The position numbers and the translations under genes are program-made. From Planctomycetota bacterium (GTDB taxonomy: Bacteria; Planctomycetota; UBA11346), in assembly GCA_022841245.1 (NCBI GenBank), contig JALHRW010000032.1:1-34522 (forward strand): DNA of 34,522 nucleotides, given 5' to 3'. The notes beneath the pieces were generated by a model. That model saw only the letters and a list, made by a program, of their open reading frames with translations, had not been told where the DNA came from and did not search any database. Positions 1-8,551 of this stretch are shown one piece after another (the stretch's first letter is position 1; every line of letters begins with the position of its first letter).

Positions 1-287
1 GCCGTGCAGGCGATGCCGAGGGCGCGGGCGGCGCGCGCCTCTGGCGTGTCCGGCTCGACCGCGGCGGAGTAGATGAAGCGACCGACCGACGCGCTCAGAG
101 CCTGACCGTCCTGCGGCAGGATGCGGATGCCCGCAGCTTCCAGACGACGGTGGATGTCGGGGTTGTGCCCCTGGTCGAAGCTGCGGTCGGAACCCTGGAC
201 CTCATGGCCCCAGGCGCGCATCAGCTGGGCCAGGGGATTCATGCCCTGCCCGGCGATGCCGGAGAAATGCATCAGCATCGCGGCCAT
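1..287 (-). CDS. MurC-like UDP-N-acetylmuramate ligase, N-terminal part (cut by window edge)
   Basis: The reading frame from ATG at 287 runs off the left edge and gives about 95 residues. It begins MAAMLMHFSGIAGQGMNPLA, which matches the N-terminal Rossmann-type domain of Mur ligases: a hydrophobic strand, then a glycine loop (GIAGQGM), then HEVQGSD, where MurC typically has GHEVSGSD. MurC joins L-alanine to UDP-MurNAc in the cytoplasm during peptidoglycan synthesis; the related Mpl recycles murein tripeptide. The GxGM form of the loop fits MurC better than Mpl. ATGs at 278 and 272 are alternative starts; no clear ribosome binding site decides between them. It lies 34 bp downstream of the anchored-protein gene on the same strand and is probably cotranscribed with it. 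The ATP-binding and catalytic domains are outside the window, so the exact family member is uncertain. Confidence 0.7.
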   Translation of the reverse strand, partial: MAAMLMHFSGIAGQGMNPLAQLMRAWGHEVQGSDRSFDQGHNPDIHRRLEAAGIRILPQDGQALSASVGRFIYSAAVEPDTPEARAARALGIACT

Positions 288-321
288 GATGGAAGGCGGG
301 GCGGCTGGGCCAGTGGCCAAC

Positions 322-1650
322 CTACGGCAATGGGGTCAGCAGCGTGCGCGCCTGGTCGACGTAGGTCGGGATGCCGAAGCGCTGAATCACCTGGTTCAAG
401 CGCTCCTTGGCCGCGGCCAGGCCGGCTTTGCGCTGGCCCTCGGTGGCACCGGGGCTGCGCCAGTCCGCGAGGTGGTTCTCGACCTTGGCCTTGGCGCTGC
501 GCCAGGCCTTCTCGGCGGAGTCCTCGACCTGCGCCTTGAGCGGACCGAAGTCGGCGCCGGCGTTCTTGGCCGCCAGCTCCTCGAGCTTGGCCAGGGCTTC
601 GCCAAAGTGCTCCTGCTGGACCAGGCCATCGGTCTCGACTGCCGCCAGGCGCAGCGGGGTGGCGGTGCGCTCGGTCTTGCGGCGGTCGCGCTCGGTTGCG
701 ATCGAGGCGAGGCGCAGCTTCGCTTCGCTGGCCAGGCGGCTGAAGGTCTGCGCGTTCACCGGCGAGGCACCGGCCTTGGGATCGACCGGGTTCTCCATGT
801 AGGCCAGGACGTCCTTCTCCAGCGCGTCGAGGTCGGTCGCCGGATCGCTGAGCGCGGCGAAGCGGCCCTTGAGCACCGCAAGGTGCGACTCGGCGGAGTT
901 CTCGTCCTGCACCTCGATGATGCGGGCGTTGATCTTCTCGATTTCGCCGCGCAGCTCGAAGGCGCGGAATGCAAGATCGCGCACCACCGGCTTCTCTTCC
1001 GGCGGCATGGCCACGGCACCACCCAGTTCGGGGGTCGAGGTCAGCGGCTTCAGCGCCGCCTCGTAAGCCTTGCGCGCGTCGGCGCCGCGACGGTTGGACA
1101 GCGCGGTCTTGACCAGTTCGAGCTGCCGGCCGGCCTCGGCCAGAGCCTCGCCACCGGCACGACGGCTCTCTGATCCGCGCGTCGCCAGCAGGATGATGCC
1201 GGTGACGACGATGATCGCGGCAAGCACCCCGAGGCCGATGCGCAGCAGCATCTTCTGCAGACCGCTGCGGTCGACCGCGGGAGCGCGGCGCGAGGAGACC
1301 TTGGGCGCCGCGGTCGAAGTGGCCGCGGTGCGCTTCGAACTGCGCGTGGAGGCGCGCGCACCGCGCGAAGCAGCTCGGCCAGCAGCAGGCGGAGCGGCGG
1401 GAACCGGAGCCGGAGCCGGAGCCGGCTCGGGCAGCGGCTCGTCGGCCGGAGCGAGATCCTCGGGTAGCGAGACCTCGGTGGAGACCTGCGCCTTGGGTGG
1501 CGCGGCATGGTCCCGGGCCGTGTCGTCCTGGTCGAAGTGGTCCACCTCCGGCTGCAGCGCGGAACCGTCACTGCCATCCAGCGGGATGCCGATCTGGTAG
1601 GACGGTTCCTTCTTCTTGGTAGCGGCGGGACGGGCTGGGCGTGGAGGCAT
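322..1650 (-). CDS. single-pass membrane protein with Ala/Pro-rich N-terminus and helical C-terminal domain
   Basis: I do not recognise a named family. From ATG 1650 the protein has 442 residues. Residues 1-133 are low-complexity, rich in Ala, Pro, Arg and Ser, with a Pro-Ala stretch (PEPAPAPAPVP). A single strong hydrophobic helix follows at about 134-158 (MLLRIGLGVLAAIIVV...). The rest, about 160-442, is charged and helical, with repeated Glu/Lys/Ala patterns that suggest coiled coil or TPR-like helices. With no signal peptide and Arg/Lys-rich sequence before the helix, the N-terminus is probably cytoplasmic and the helical part outside the membrane. The frame stays open to a TTG at 1683, so the start is uncertain. 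It lies between the DUF4010 protein and the MurC-like gene on one strand, which suggests, but does not show, an envelope role. Confidence 0.7.
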   Translation of the reverse strand: MPPRPARPAATKKKEPSYQIGIPLDGSDGSALQPEVDHFDQDDTARDHAAPPKAQVSTEVSLPEDLAPADEPLPEPAPAPAPVPAAPPAAGRAASRGARASTRSSKRTAATSTAAPKVSSRRAPAVDRSGLQKMLLRIGLGVLAAIIVVTGIILLATRGSESRRAGGEALAEAGRQLELVKTALSNRRGADARKAYEAALKPLTSTPELGGAVAMPPEEKPVVRDLAFRAFELRGEIEKINARIIEVQDENSAESHLAVLKGRFAALSDPATDLDALEKDVLAYMENPVDPKAGASPVNAQTFSRLASEAKLRLASIATERDRRKTERTATPLRLAAVETDGLVQQEHFGEALAKLEELAAKNAGADFGPLKAQVEDSAEKAWRSAKAKVENHLADWRSPGATEGQRKAGLAAAKERLNQVIQRFGIPTYVDQARTLLTPLP

Positions 1651-1810
1651 GCCGCCATGGTGCGGTCGACCGGTGGGGCTCAACCCGTCCCCGGGGGCCG
1701 CCGAAGCGGTGTAATGCTCAGGGGCAGGCTTCGGGCTTCAAGGCTTCGGGAGGTAAGCGTGCGGAGTACCTGTGCCACTGCGCGGGACGTCCTGAACCCT
1801 GAAGCCGCCC
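1651..1810. other. 160-bp gap with a short degenerate GGCTTC repeat
   Basis: No gene is seen between the DUF4010 stop and the start of the anchored protein. The 10-mer AGGCTTCGGG occurs twice, at 1726-1735 and 1741-1750, with GGCTTCA between. The units GGCTTCG and GGCTTCA are the complement of CGAAGCC and TGAAGCC. They therefore resemble, but are not identical to, the heptamers of the array upstream of uvrB. This may be a decayed member of the same repeat type. Confidence 0.35.
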
Positions 1811-3043
1811 TCAGAGCAACCAGATGACCAGTACGCCTGCCGCCAGCACCACACCGAACATCACCCCGACCAGCACGGCCAGGTGCCGGCTGCCGAGCAC
1901 GGCCGCAGCGCCAGCCTTGAACACGGCGTTGGCGAGCAGGCCGATGACCACCGCGCGCCACGCGACCTCCGGATCGAGCTGGGCCTTCTGCACCAGCCGC
2001 GCAGTCGACAGGGCGATGGCGTCCATGTCGGTGGCGCCGCTGGCGGCGGCGACGCCGTAGATCGCGTTCGGACCGAGGGTGTCGCGGGCCCAGGCGACGC
2101 CGATCAGGACCACGCCGTAGAGCCCGGCGAAGATCAGGGCGGTGCCAAGCTGGGCGGGATTCTTGTGCTCGGTGGCGCCTTCGTGCTCGTCACGGGCGGT
2201 GAACCACAGGCCTGCCGCCTGCACCAGCATGAGTCCGGCGAGGATCGCCAGCGGCGGCCAGAACACCGCCGCCTGCGACGGGGCGACCACGATGATGATG
2301 CCGATGACGCGGATCGCGGAGATCGCCGAGGCGAGCATGATCGCCATCGCCGCCAGCCCGACCCCCTGTCCGGCGGCAGTGCGCCGGGCGTAGCTGACGG
2401 TGGTCGCGGTGGAGGAGATGAGCCCGCCGAGGATGGCGCCGAGCAGGGTGCCGGCACGGCTGCCGAGCAGCTTGTAGGCGACGTAGCCGCCGAGGCCGAT
2501 GGTCACGATCAGCACCACCAGCAGCCAGGCTTCGCGCGGATTGAACACCTGGTACGGCCCGAAGGCCCGGTCGGGCAGGATCGGCAGGATCACCAGCGTG
2601 ATCAGGGTGAACTGCATCACCGCGGTGACGTCGGCGGCGCCCAGCCCGGCGACCAGGTTGTGCAGGCGGTCCTTGGCGTGCAGCAGCACAGTCAGCGCCC
2701 CGGTCACCACCGCGCAGAGGATCGGATCGCCGAGCACCGACATCGCCCCGACCCCGTACATGATCAGGGCGGCGAACACCGTGGTCAGCTGCGGCCCGTC
2801 GGCCTGCGCACCGATGCGCCACACCCCGACCAGCATGCAGGCGACCGAGGCGATCAATCCGGCCGGCACCAGCCACGGCCCGAGCGACTGGCCGAGCAGG
2901 GCGCAGACCCCGCCGAACACCGCGATCATGCCGAAGGTGCGCAGCCCGGCGAGCGGGTGGTTGACGCGTTGGCGTTGCAGGCCGACGAGCAGGCCGAGAC
3001 ACAGGGCGATGCCCAGCCGGGCGGCGGCGGTGGTCAGATCCAT
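1811..3043 (-). CDS. MgtC/SapB-type integral membrane protein with DUF4010 domain
   Basis: A 410-residue, almost wholly hydrophobic protein with about 11-12 membrane helices. The N-terminal part has the MgtC/SapB signature: a helix with GLLVGLQRQR followed by AGLRTFGMIAVFGG. The long second half, with NPREAWLLVVLIV, LGGLISSTATTVSYARR and a late ATDMDAI motif, matches the fused MgtC-DUF4010 architecture. The substrate of this family is not established; MgtC itself is linked to growth in low magnesium and to ATP synthase control. ATG 3043 is preceded by CAGGG, 9 bp after the dnaG stop, so it is translated from the dnaG transcript. The function here is unknown. Confidence 0.85.
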   Translation of the reverse strand: MDLTTAAARLGIALCLGLLVGLQRQRVNHPLAGLRTFGMIAVFGGVCALLGQSLGPWLVPAGLIASVACMLVGVWRIGAQADGPQLTTVFAALIMYGVGAMSVLGDPILCAVVTGALTVLLHAKDRLHNLVAGLGAADVTAVMQFTLITLVILPILPDRAFGPYQVFNPREAWLLVVLIVTIGLGGYVAYKLLGSRAGTLLGAILGGLISSTATTVSYARRTAAGQGVGLAAMAIMLASAISAIRVIGIIIVVAPSQAAVFWPPLAILAGLMLVQAAGLWFTARDEHEGATEHKNPAQLGTALIFAGLYGVVLIGVAWARDTLGPNAIYGVAAASGATDMDAIALSTARLVQKAQLDPEVAWRAVVIGLLANAVFKAGAAAVLGSRHLAVLVGVMFGVVLAAGVLVIWLL

Positions 3044-3052
3044 ACCCTGACA

Positions 3053-4891
3053 CTATCGCGATTTGCGACTGTTCGACAACGCGAAACGCTCGCCCAGCAG
3101 GGTCCGCACGCGGGCCTGGTCGCCCGAGCGGCGGGCCTCGGCCAGCTCGTGGTCGAGGCGGCGCAGGCTGGCGTCGTGGTCGGCCCGCAGCACGCCGTGG
3201 GCGATCTCGGCGAGATGCGAGGCCGGGTCGACGATGGCGGGCACCCAGCCGGACAATTCCTTGGCCGCCAGCCGGTGCACCGCTTCGACCAGCGCCGGCA
3301 CCGCCGCCACGCCCTCGTCGGCGGCGACCGCGTGCACGTCGGGATGGTCGGCGAGCAGCAGGGCGGCGGCGAGCGCGTTCCACGGCTTCGGCCAGTGGCG
3401 CGGCTCGAGCTTGAGCTCGTCGGCGGCGGTGGCGCGCAGTTCGCGCACGGCCAGCAGGATGTGCAGGGCCTGTTCGAGATGCACCGGCAGCGGCTCGACC
3501 GCCTCCTCATCCTCGTCGACCGGCGCCTCGCTGGTCGACGCGACGCCCTCGCCGGCGAGGCGCCGGGCGAGCGCATCCTCGGGCAGGCCGAGCCAACCGG
3601 CGGCGTCGCGCAGGTGCAGCTCGCGCAATTCGCGGTCGGGCTCGGCGCGCAACGAGGCGATGATCTGGTCGGCGATGGACAGCTGGGCACGGCGGTCGAG
3701 CTCCATCGGGCGCGGCGCCAGGGCGCGCAGCAGATGATCGAACTCGGCGCGCGCGCTGGCCAGCACCTGCTCGAACACCGTCCGGCTGGCGTCGCCAGCG
3801 CTGCTTTCCGCAAGCAATTCCGCCGGATCGAGTTCGTCGGGCAGGATCGCGACCTTGGCCGGCACGCCCGCCGCCAAACAGGTGCGCGCCGCCTTCAGCG
3901 CGTTCTCCTGCCCGGCGCGGTCGCCGTCGAGCAGCATGATCAGGCTGCCCTCGCGGCCGATCAGCGTGCCGAGCTGCCGGGCATGCTCGGGGGTCAGCGC
4001 CGTGCCGAGCACCGCGACGCAGGCCTTGAAGCCGGCCTGGTCGGCCGCCATGACGTCGGTCGGCCCCTCCATCACCACCACCCGGCCCTCGTCGCGGCAG
4101 GACACCCGGGCGTGATGCAGGTTGAAGACGTTGCTCGATTTGTGGTAGAGCGGCGTGTCGGTGTTGTTGACGTATTTGCCGACCCCGCGGCCCTCGGCCT
4201 TGGCCGCCGCCTCGGCCTCGGGCAGCAGGCGGGCGCTGAACGCCAGCGGATGGCCGAAGCGGTCGCAGATCGGGAAGGTGATGCGCTCGAAGAAGCGGTC
4301 GGTGAGGCGTCCGTTGCGCTCGATCGCGAGATCGAGCGCCGCCAGGGTCGGCGCATCGATGCCCTGGCCCCGCGCCGCATCCATCAGCTGGCCGCGCCCC
4401 GGGGCCCAGCCGACGCGGAAGCGCCGGCAGGTCGCCTCGGTCAGCTTGCGCCGGACCAGCAGGTAGTCGCGCGCCGGCTGGGCCTCGACCGAATCCCACA
4501 GGCAGCGCTCATAGTAGGCGCAGGCGGCCTCGCAGGCGGCGAGCTGGCGGTCGCGCTCGCCGCGTTCGTCGCGCGAACGGCCGGAGCCCTGCTGCCACAC
4601 CAGCTCGATGCCGGCGCGCTTGGCCAGCATCTCGACCGCATCGGCGAAGGCGACGTTCTCCTTCTCGCGGATCAGGGTGATGGCGTCGCCGTGCGCCTTG
4701 CAGCCGAAGCAGTAGTAGTGCTGGTCGCCGGTGTAGATGTACATGCTGGGCGAGCGTTCCTGGTGGAACGGGCAGCAGCAGGTGAAATTCGCCCCGGCCT
4801 TGCGCACCGGCGCGTATTCGCTCATCAGCTGCACCAAGTCGATGGCCTCGCGCACGCGGCGCACCTGATCATCGCCGAGGAAGCCGGGCAT
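3053..4891 (-). CDS. dnaG: DNA primase DnaG
   Basis: A 612-residue primase that makes the RNA primers for lagging-strand synthesis and acts with the replicative helicase. The CHC2 zinc ribbon is complete (Cys40, His43, Cys61, Cys64, in CPFH...CFGC). The TOPRIM catalytic core follows, with VVVMEGPTDVMAAD carrying the metal-binding Glu and LDGDRAG carrying the Asp pair. The C-terminal third is helical and diverged, as expected for the helicase-interaction domain. The length is normal for the family (about 580-660). ATG 4891 gives MPGFLGDDQV directly before the conserved start of the zinc domain. The gene is divergent from the ribosomal operon across a 299-bp region and leads a minus-strand run with the DUF4010 gene. 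There is no rpoD or rpsU beside it, unlike the classical macromolecular synthesis operon. Confidence 0.97.
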   Translation of the reverse strand: MPGFLGDDQVRRVREAIDLVQLMSEYAPVRKAGANFTCCCPFHQERSPSMYIYTGDQHYYCFGCKAHGDAITLIREKENVAFADAVEMLAKRAGIELVWQQGSGRSRDERGERDRQLAACEAACAYYERCLWDSVEAQPARDYLLVRRKLTEATCRRFRVGWAPGRGQLMDAARGQGIDAPTLAALDLAIERNGRLTDRFFERITFPICDRFGHPLAFSARLLPEAEAAAKAEGRGVGKYVNNTDTPLYHKSSNVFNLHHARVSCRDEGRVVVMEGPTDVMAADQAGFKACVAVLGTALTPEHARQLGTLIGREGSLIMLLDGDRAGQENALKAARTCLAAGVPAKVAILPDELDPAELLAESSAGDASRTVFEQVLASARAEFDHLLRALAPRPMELDRRAQLSIADQIIASLRAEPDRELRELHLRDAAGWLGLPEDALARRLAGEGVASTSEAPVDEDEEAVEPLPVHLEQALHILLAVRELRATAADELKLEPRHWPKPWNALAAALLLADHPDVHAVAADEGVAAVPALVEAVHRLAAKELSGWVPAIVDPASHLAEIAHGVLRADHDASLRRLDHELAEARRSGDQARVRTLLGERFALSNSRKSR

Positions 4892-4906
4892 GGCCGGAAG
4901 CTAGGT

Positions 4907-4948
4907 GGCCAACGGCCAGCAGCCAGCGGCCAGCGGCCGGCGGCCAGC
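4907..4948. repeat. heptamer tandem array, consensus GGCCAGC
   Basis: Six head-to-tail 7-bp units lie just upstream of the dnaG start: GGCCAAC, GGCCAGC, AGCCAGC, GGCCAGC, GGCCGGC and GGCCAGC. Unit and orientation match the array at 24347-24409, and the unit is close to the complement of the GCTGGTC unit at the right end of the window. The array is in the divergent dnaG/rpsJ region, 15 bp from the dnaG start codon, so it would lie in or near the dnaG 5' leader. Confidence 0.85.
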
Positions 4949-5055
4949 CGTCCGGCCCTCGTACTCAGGGACACAGCCGCCGAGACTCCAAACTGCCCTC
5001 TTGCCAAATCGGAAAGCCTCCCAGAGTACGCCGCTCCACCCAAGTAGGGGCCACG

Positions 5056-5184
5056 CGGCCTCGACCTCTGGGGGCCGCCGATGGGGGTTCAAGCCCGCCC
5101 CCAACGGAACGATCCGCGAGGATCAAGGTCCAACGGGCCCACCGCAGCCGCTACGGCTGACCCGACGCCAGACGTCGAGGGGAG
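5056..5184 (+). promoter_or_regulatory. structured leader of the S10 operon with Shine-Dalgarno
   Basis: Five short inverted repeats lie in series upstream of rpsJ: 5056-5060/5073-5077 (CGGCC/GGCCG), 5082-5087/5098-5103 (TGGGGG/CCCCCA), 5111-5115/5120-5124 (GATCC/GGATC with a GCGA loop of GNRA type), 5145-5150/5154-5159 (CAGCCG/CGGCTG) and 5163-5167/5173-5177 (CGACG/CGTCG). The last one abuts a strong ribosome binding site, GAGGGGAG at 5177-5184. Structured S10 leaders are the target of L4 autoregulation in gamma-proteobacteria. Any such role here is inference. I could not place the promoter with confidence; TTGCCA at 5001-5006 has no good -10 partner. Confidence 0.45.
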
Positions 5185-5190
5185 ATAGGC

Positions 5191-5505
5191 GTGAAAGAGA
5201 AGATCAAGATCCGCCTTGAGGCATACGACCACCGTATCCTCGACAAGGCCGCCCAGGACATCGTCGAGACGGCGAAGCGCACCGGCGCTCGCGTCGCCGG
5301 CCCCGTCCCCATGCCGACCCGGGTCGAGCGCTTTACCGTTCAGCGCTCCCCGCACGTCGACAAGAAGTCCCGCGAACAGTTCGAGCTCCGCACGCACTGC
5401 CGCGTGATCGAGATCCTCGAGCCGACCGCCAAGACCAACGACGTCTTCTCGAAGGTCGATGTGCCCGCTGGCGTCGACATCACCATCAAGCAGACGGTGA
5501 GGTGA
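5191..5505 (+). CDS. rpsJ: 30S ribosomal protein S10 (NusE)
   Basis: A 104-residue S10 of the 30S head, which also acts as NusE in transcription antitermination with NusB. It has the typical opening [18 protein letters not shown], then a VPMPTR loop followed by [18 protein letters not shown], and ends in the usual beta strand DITIKQT. GTG 5191 is the start, six bases after a GAGGGGAG ribosome binding site. It is the first gene of the fused S10-spc-alpha run. No str-operon genes (rpsL, rpsG, fusA, tuf) are adjacent; a structured leader lies upstream instead. Confidence 0.97.
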   Translation: MKEKIKIRLEAYDHRILDKAAQDIVETAKRTGARVAGPVPMPTRVERFTVQRSPHVDKKSREQFELRTHCRVIEILEPTAKTNDVFSKVDVPAGVDITIKQTVR

Positions 5506-5509
5506 CCCC

Positions 5510-6124
5510 ATGAGCGTCGCGCTCTACGGCACGAAGGTCGGCATGACCCGGGTATACGTCGACGAAGTCGCCGTTCCGGTCACTGTCATCCAGTGCCTCC
5601 CCAACGAAGTCGTCGAAGTGAAGTCGAAGGACAAGCACGGTTTCGATGCGCTCAAGGTCGCGGTCGGCAAGCGCCGCCGCAAGGCCAGCAAGCCCGTCGC
5701 CGGCGAGTTCAAGAAGGCTGATGTGGCCATCCGCCAGGCGATGCGGGAAGTCCCTGTCGCCGCCGGCGTCGAAGCCAAGGCCGGCGCCAAGCTGACCGTC
5801 AACCTGCTCGACGCCAAGAAGCTCTGCGACGTGGTCGGCAAGAGCAAGGGCCGCGGTTTCACCGGTGTGGTGAAGCGCTGGAACTTCGCTGGCCAGGTCG
5901 CCAGCCACGGTCACATGGGCGAGCGCCGCCCTGGTTCGATCGGCGCACGCATGGACCCCGCCCGCGTCGCCCCCGGCCGCACCATGGCCGGCCACTACGG
6001 CCACGAGCAGGTCACCGTGCGGAACCTGAAGATCGTCTCGATCGACGCTGAAAACCATCTGGTTGTGCTGAAGGGCGCCATCCCCGGCCCCAACGGTGCG
6101 CTGGTCGAGATTAAGCAGGGTTGA
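5510..6124 (+). CDS. rplC: 50S ribosomal protein L3
   Basis: A 204-residue L3, which binds near the 3' end of 23S rRNA and reaches toward the peptidyl transferase centre. It opens [13 protein letters not shown] and has the central extended loop with [15 protein letters not shown] and [15 protein letters not shown], close to the family pattern. Its length is similar to E. coli L3 (209). It starts 4 bp after the rpsJ stop; rplD follows 8 bp after its own stop. Confidence 0.97.
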   Translation: MSVALYGTKVGMTRVYVDEVAVPVTVIQCLPNEVVEVKSKDKHGFDALKVAVGKRRRKASKPVAGEFKKADVAIRQAMREVPVAAGVEAKAGAKLTVNLLDAKKLCDVVGKSKGRGFTGVVKRWNFAGQVASHGHMGERRPGSIGARMDPARVAPGRTMAGHYGHEQVTVRNLKIVSIDAENHLVVLKGAIPGPNGALVEIKQG

Positions 6125-6132
6125 GGCAGACC

Positions 6133-6774
6133 ATGACCGCAGTCTCCAAAGTCTCCGTCCAAGTGTACAACGCCAGCGGCGAGAAGACCGGCACGATCGA
6201 GATCGATCCGCTGAAGCTCGACATCGCCGTGCGCAAGCCCCTGCTGAAGGCCGCGCTGATCGCGCACGAAGCCTCGCAGCGCCAGGGCAGCCACAAGACC
6301 AAGGACCGTGGCGAGGTCGCCGGTGGCGGCCGCAAGCCATGGAAGCAGAAGGGCACCGGCCGCGCCCGCCAGGGTTCGACCCGCAGCCCGCAGTGGGTCG
6401 GTGGTGGCCGCGCCCACAGCGTCCGCCCGCGCGACTACACCGTCGAACTGAACGCCAAGGAGCGCGTCATCGCCTGCCGCTCCGCGCTGCGCTGGAAGCT
6501 CGAACAGGGCAAGATCACCGCCGTCGAAGGCTTCGATCCGGCCCAGCCCAAGACCCGCGCCGTCGCCAAGCTGCTCGAGAAGATGGGCATCATGGGCAAG
6601 GGCGCGCTGCTGATCAGCGAAGGCGCCAAGCCGGTGCTGCTCAAGAGCACGCGCAACATCCCCAAGGTCGATGTCGCCGAGCGCCGCAGCCTGAATGCCG
6701 GTATCGTCCTCACCCACGCCAACCTCGTGTTCGCCAAGCCCGCGCTCGACGCGCTGGTGAAGGAGCTCGCGTGA
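6133..6774 (+). CDS. rplD: 50S ribosomal protein L4
   Basis: A 213-residue L4. The long loop that lines the exit tunnel is clear (GTGRARQGSTRSPQWVGGG). The C-terminal domain carries an SLNAGIVLTHANLVFAKPAL stretch typical of the family. ATG 6133 is chosen over the in-frame TTG 6121 because GAGG at 6123-6126 lies at the right distance and MTAVSKVSVQVYN fits the normal N-terminus. The stop overlaps the rplW GTG. In E. coli L4 represses its own operon through the S10 leader; whether that holds here is not known. Confidence 0.96.
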   Translation: MTAVSKVSVQVYNASGEKTGTIEIDPLKLDIAVRKPLLKAALIAHEASQRQGSHKTKDRGEVAGGGRKPWKQKGTGRARQGSTRSPQWVGGGRAHSVRPRDYTVELNAKERVIACRSALRWKLEQGKITAVEGFDPAQPKTRAVAKLLEKMGIMGKGALLISEGAKPVLLKSTRNIPKVDVAERRSLNAGIVLTHANLVFAKPALDALVKELA

Positions 6775-7052
6775 ATCCCCATCAGATCATCCTGCGCCCG
6801 GTCATCTCCGAGAAGACCGTGCACCAGCAGAGCAAGCTCAACCAGTACACCTTCGTCGTCCACCAGGACGCCAACAAGGTGCAGATCGCCGAGGCGGTCG
6901 AGTCGCTGTTCAAGGTCAAGGTCGAACGCGTCAACACGCTGAATTCCCGCGGCAAGGACCGTCGGATGCGCTCGCGCATCACCGGCACCGAAAGCGCCTG
7001 GAAGAAGGCGATCGTGAAACTGGCCGACGGCCAGAAGATCGAAGGGGTCTGA
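6771..7052 (+). CDS. rplW: 50S ribosomal protein L23
   Basis: A 93-residue L23, which sits at the tunnel exit and docks trigger factor and SRP. NPHQIILRPVISEKTVH and FVVHQDANKVQIAEAVESLF are diagnostic. The frame is open far upstream, but GTG 6771 is the true start: it overlaps the rplD stop and follows AGGAG at 6761-6765. rplB begins 1 bp after the stop. Confidence 0.96.
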   Translation: MNPHQIILRPVISEKTVHQQSKLNQYTFVVHQDANKVQIAEAVESLFKVKVERVNTLNSRGKDRRMRSRITGTESAWKKAIVKLADGQKIEGV

Positions 7053-7053
7053 C

Positions 7054-7902
7054 ATGCCGTATCGCAAACTGCACGCGGCGAGCGCCGGTGCCCGCCATAC
7101 CACCATCCCCGACTTCAGCGATGTCACCAAGGGCAAGCCCGAGAAGAAGCTGACCGTCAAGGTGCACTACCGCGCCGGTCGCAACTCCCAGGGTCGCATC
7201 ACCTGCTGGCACAAGGGCGGACGCCACGCCCGCCAGTACCGCCTGGTCGACTTCAAGCGCACCAAGCTCGACACCGTCGGCATCGTCTCGGCCCTCGAGT
7301 ACGATCCCTACCGCAACTGCCGCATCGCCCTGGTCACCTACAAGGACGGCGAGAAGGCCTACATCCTGGCGGCCAAGGACCTCGCGGTCGGCGCCAAGGT
7401 GATCAGCTACGCCGCCGCCGGCGACCCGGATGTCGGCTGCGCCATGGAGCTGCGCCACATCCCGCAGGGCCTGGAAGTGCACAATGTCGAACTGCAGCCC
7501 GGCCGCGGCGGCCAGCTCGCACGCTCGGCCGGCACCTTCGCCCGCCTGATGGCGATCGATGGCGAGAAGGCCATCCTCGCGCTGCCCAGCGGCGAAGTCC
7601 GCCGTGTGCCGCAGAACTGCCGCGCCACCATCGGCATCGTCGGCCGCGCCGACGCCAATGTGCGCAACATCGGCAAGGCCGGTCGCAACCGCTGGCTGGG
7701 CGTCCGCCCGACCGTCCGCGGCATCGCGATGAACCCGGTCGCCCACCCGCTGGGTGGTGGCGAAGGCCACACCAACGGCGGTCGCCAGCACTGCTCGCCT
7801 TGGGCCCTGGTCGAAGGCAAGAAGACCCGCACGAAGAAGAACCGCAACAACGTCCACATCATCCGCCGCCGTGATGGCCGCGCGATGACCACGGAGGCCT
7901 GA
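7054..7902 (+). CDS. rplB: 50S ribosomal protein L2
   Basis: A 282-residue L2 (E. coli 273), needed for subunit association and assembly of the peptidyl transferase centre. It contains [28 protein letters not shown] in an early segment, and a C-terminal segment [18 protein letters not shown]. The functional His (E. coli H229) is kept. The preceding Asp is Ala and the following HPH is HPL, a variant I associate with Planctomycetota. The stop overlaps the rpsS start by one base. Confidence 0.97.
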   Translation: MPYRKLHAASAGARHTTIPDFSDVTKGKPEKKLTVKVHYRAGRNSQGRITCWHKGGRHARQYRLVDFKRTKLDTVGIVSALEYDPYRNCRIALVTYKDGEKAYILAAKDLAVGAKVISYAAAGDPDVGCAMELRHIPQGLEVHNVELQPGRGGQLARSAGTFARLMAIDGEKAILALPSGEVRRVPQNCRATIGIVGRADANVRNIGKAGRNRWLGVRPTVRGIAMNPVAHPLGGGEGHTNGGRQHCSPWALVEGKKTRTKKNRNNVHIIRRRDGRAMTTEA

Positions 7903-8183
7903 TGTCCCGCAGCACGCGCAAGGGCCCGTTCGTCGACCTGAAGCTCCTCGCCAAAGTCGAGAAGCAGAAGGCCGCCAGCACGCACACCCCGATCAAGACC
8001 TGGTCCCGGGCCTGCACGGTGGTGCCCGACTTCATCGGCCACACCTTCGAGGTCCACAACGGCCGCAGCTTCACCAAGGTGATGATCACCGACAACATGG
8101 TCGGTCACAAGCTCGGTGAGTTCGCCGTGACCCGCACCTTCCGCGGCCATGGCGGCGCGAAGAAGGAAGAGGCGCCCAAATGA
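7902..8183 (+). CDS. rpsS: 30S ribosomal protein S19
   Basis: A 93-residue S19 of the 30S head, near the A-site tRNA and S13. [12 protein letters not shown] and the central [24 protein letters not shown] are textbook, followed by TRTFRGHGG. The ATG shares a base with the rplB stop (TGATG), and the stop overlaps rplV by four bases (ATGA), so translation is coupled on both sides. Confidence 0.97.
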   Translation: MSRSTRKGPFVDLKLLAKVEKQKAASTHTPIKTWSRACTVVPDFIGHTFEVHNGRSFTKVMITDNMVGHKLGEFAVTRTFRGHGGAKKEEAPK

Positions 8184-8548
8184 GCACCAAGCCCAAGACC
8201 ACCGCCGCGCAGCAGTACCGCGCGACGATGAAGAATGCGCGCATCAGCCCGCGCAAGGCCATCCTCTCCTGCCAGCTGATCCGCGGCAAGCGGGTCGAGG
8301 ACGCCGTCAACATCCTCGCCTTCGAGCTGCGTCGCGGCTCGGCGATGATGAAGAAGGTGCTCGACAGCGCCGTCGCCAACGCCTCTTCGGTCGGCGGGCT
8401 GGATCCCATGGATCTGGTCGTCACCGAGGCCCGCGTCGACAAGGCCCAGGTCATGAAGCGCTGGCGTCCGGCCAGCCGCGGCCGTTCGGCCGCGCGCGTC
8501 AAGCGCAACAGCCATATCATCATCTCCGTCGCCAAGCAGGAGGCCTGA
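8180..8548 (+). CDS. rplV: 50S ribosomal protein L22
   Basis: A 122-residue L22, the protein whose beta-hairpin lines the exit tunnel. The helix pattern [25 protein letters not shown] and the hairpin region [21 protein letters not shown] are clear. ATG 8180 overlaps the rpsS stop by 4 bp. rpsC begins 3 bp after its stop. Confidence 0.96.
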   Translation: MSTKPKTTAAQQYRATMKNARISPRKAILSCQLIRGKRVEDAVNILAFELRRGSAMMKKVLDSAVANASSVGGLDPMDLVVTEARVDKAQVMKRWRPASRGRSAARVKRNSHIIISVAKQEA

Positions 8549-8551
8549 GTC

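Noticed and set aside
5001-5029. TTGCCA ... GAGTAC as the S10 promoter
   Set aside because: The -10 candidate matches the consensus poorly, so the promoter is left unplaced.
1883-5047. A plus-strand open frame of more than 1000 codons opposite dnaG and the DUF4010 gene
   Set aside because: It is antisense to two genes with clear families. Its translation is rich in Gly, Arg, Gln, His and Asp with no recognisable domain, as expected for the complement of G/C-rich coding DNA.
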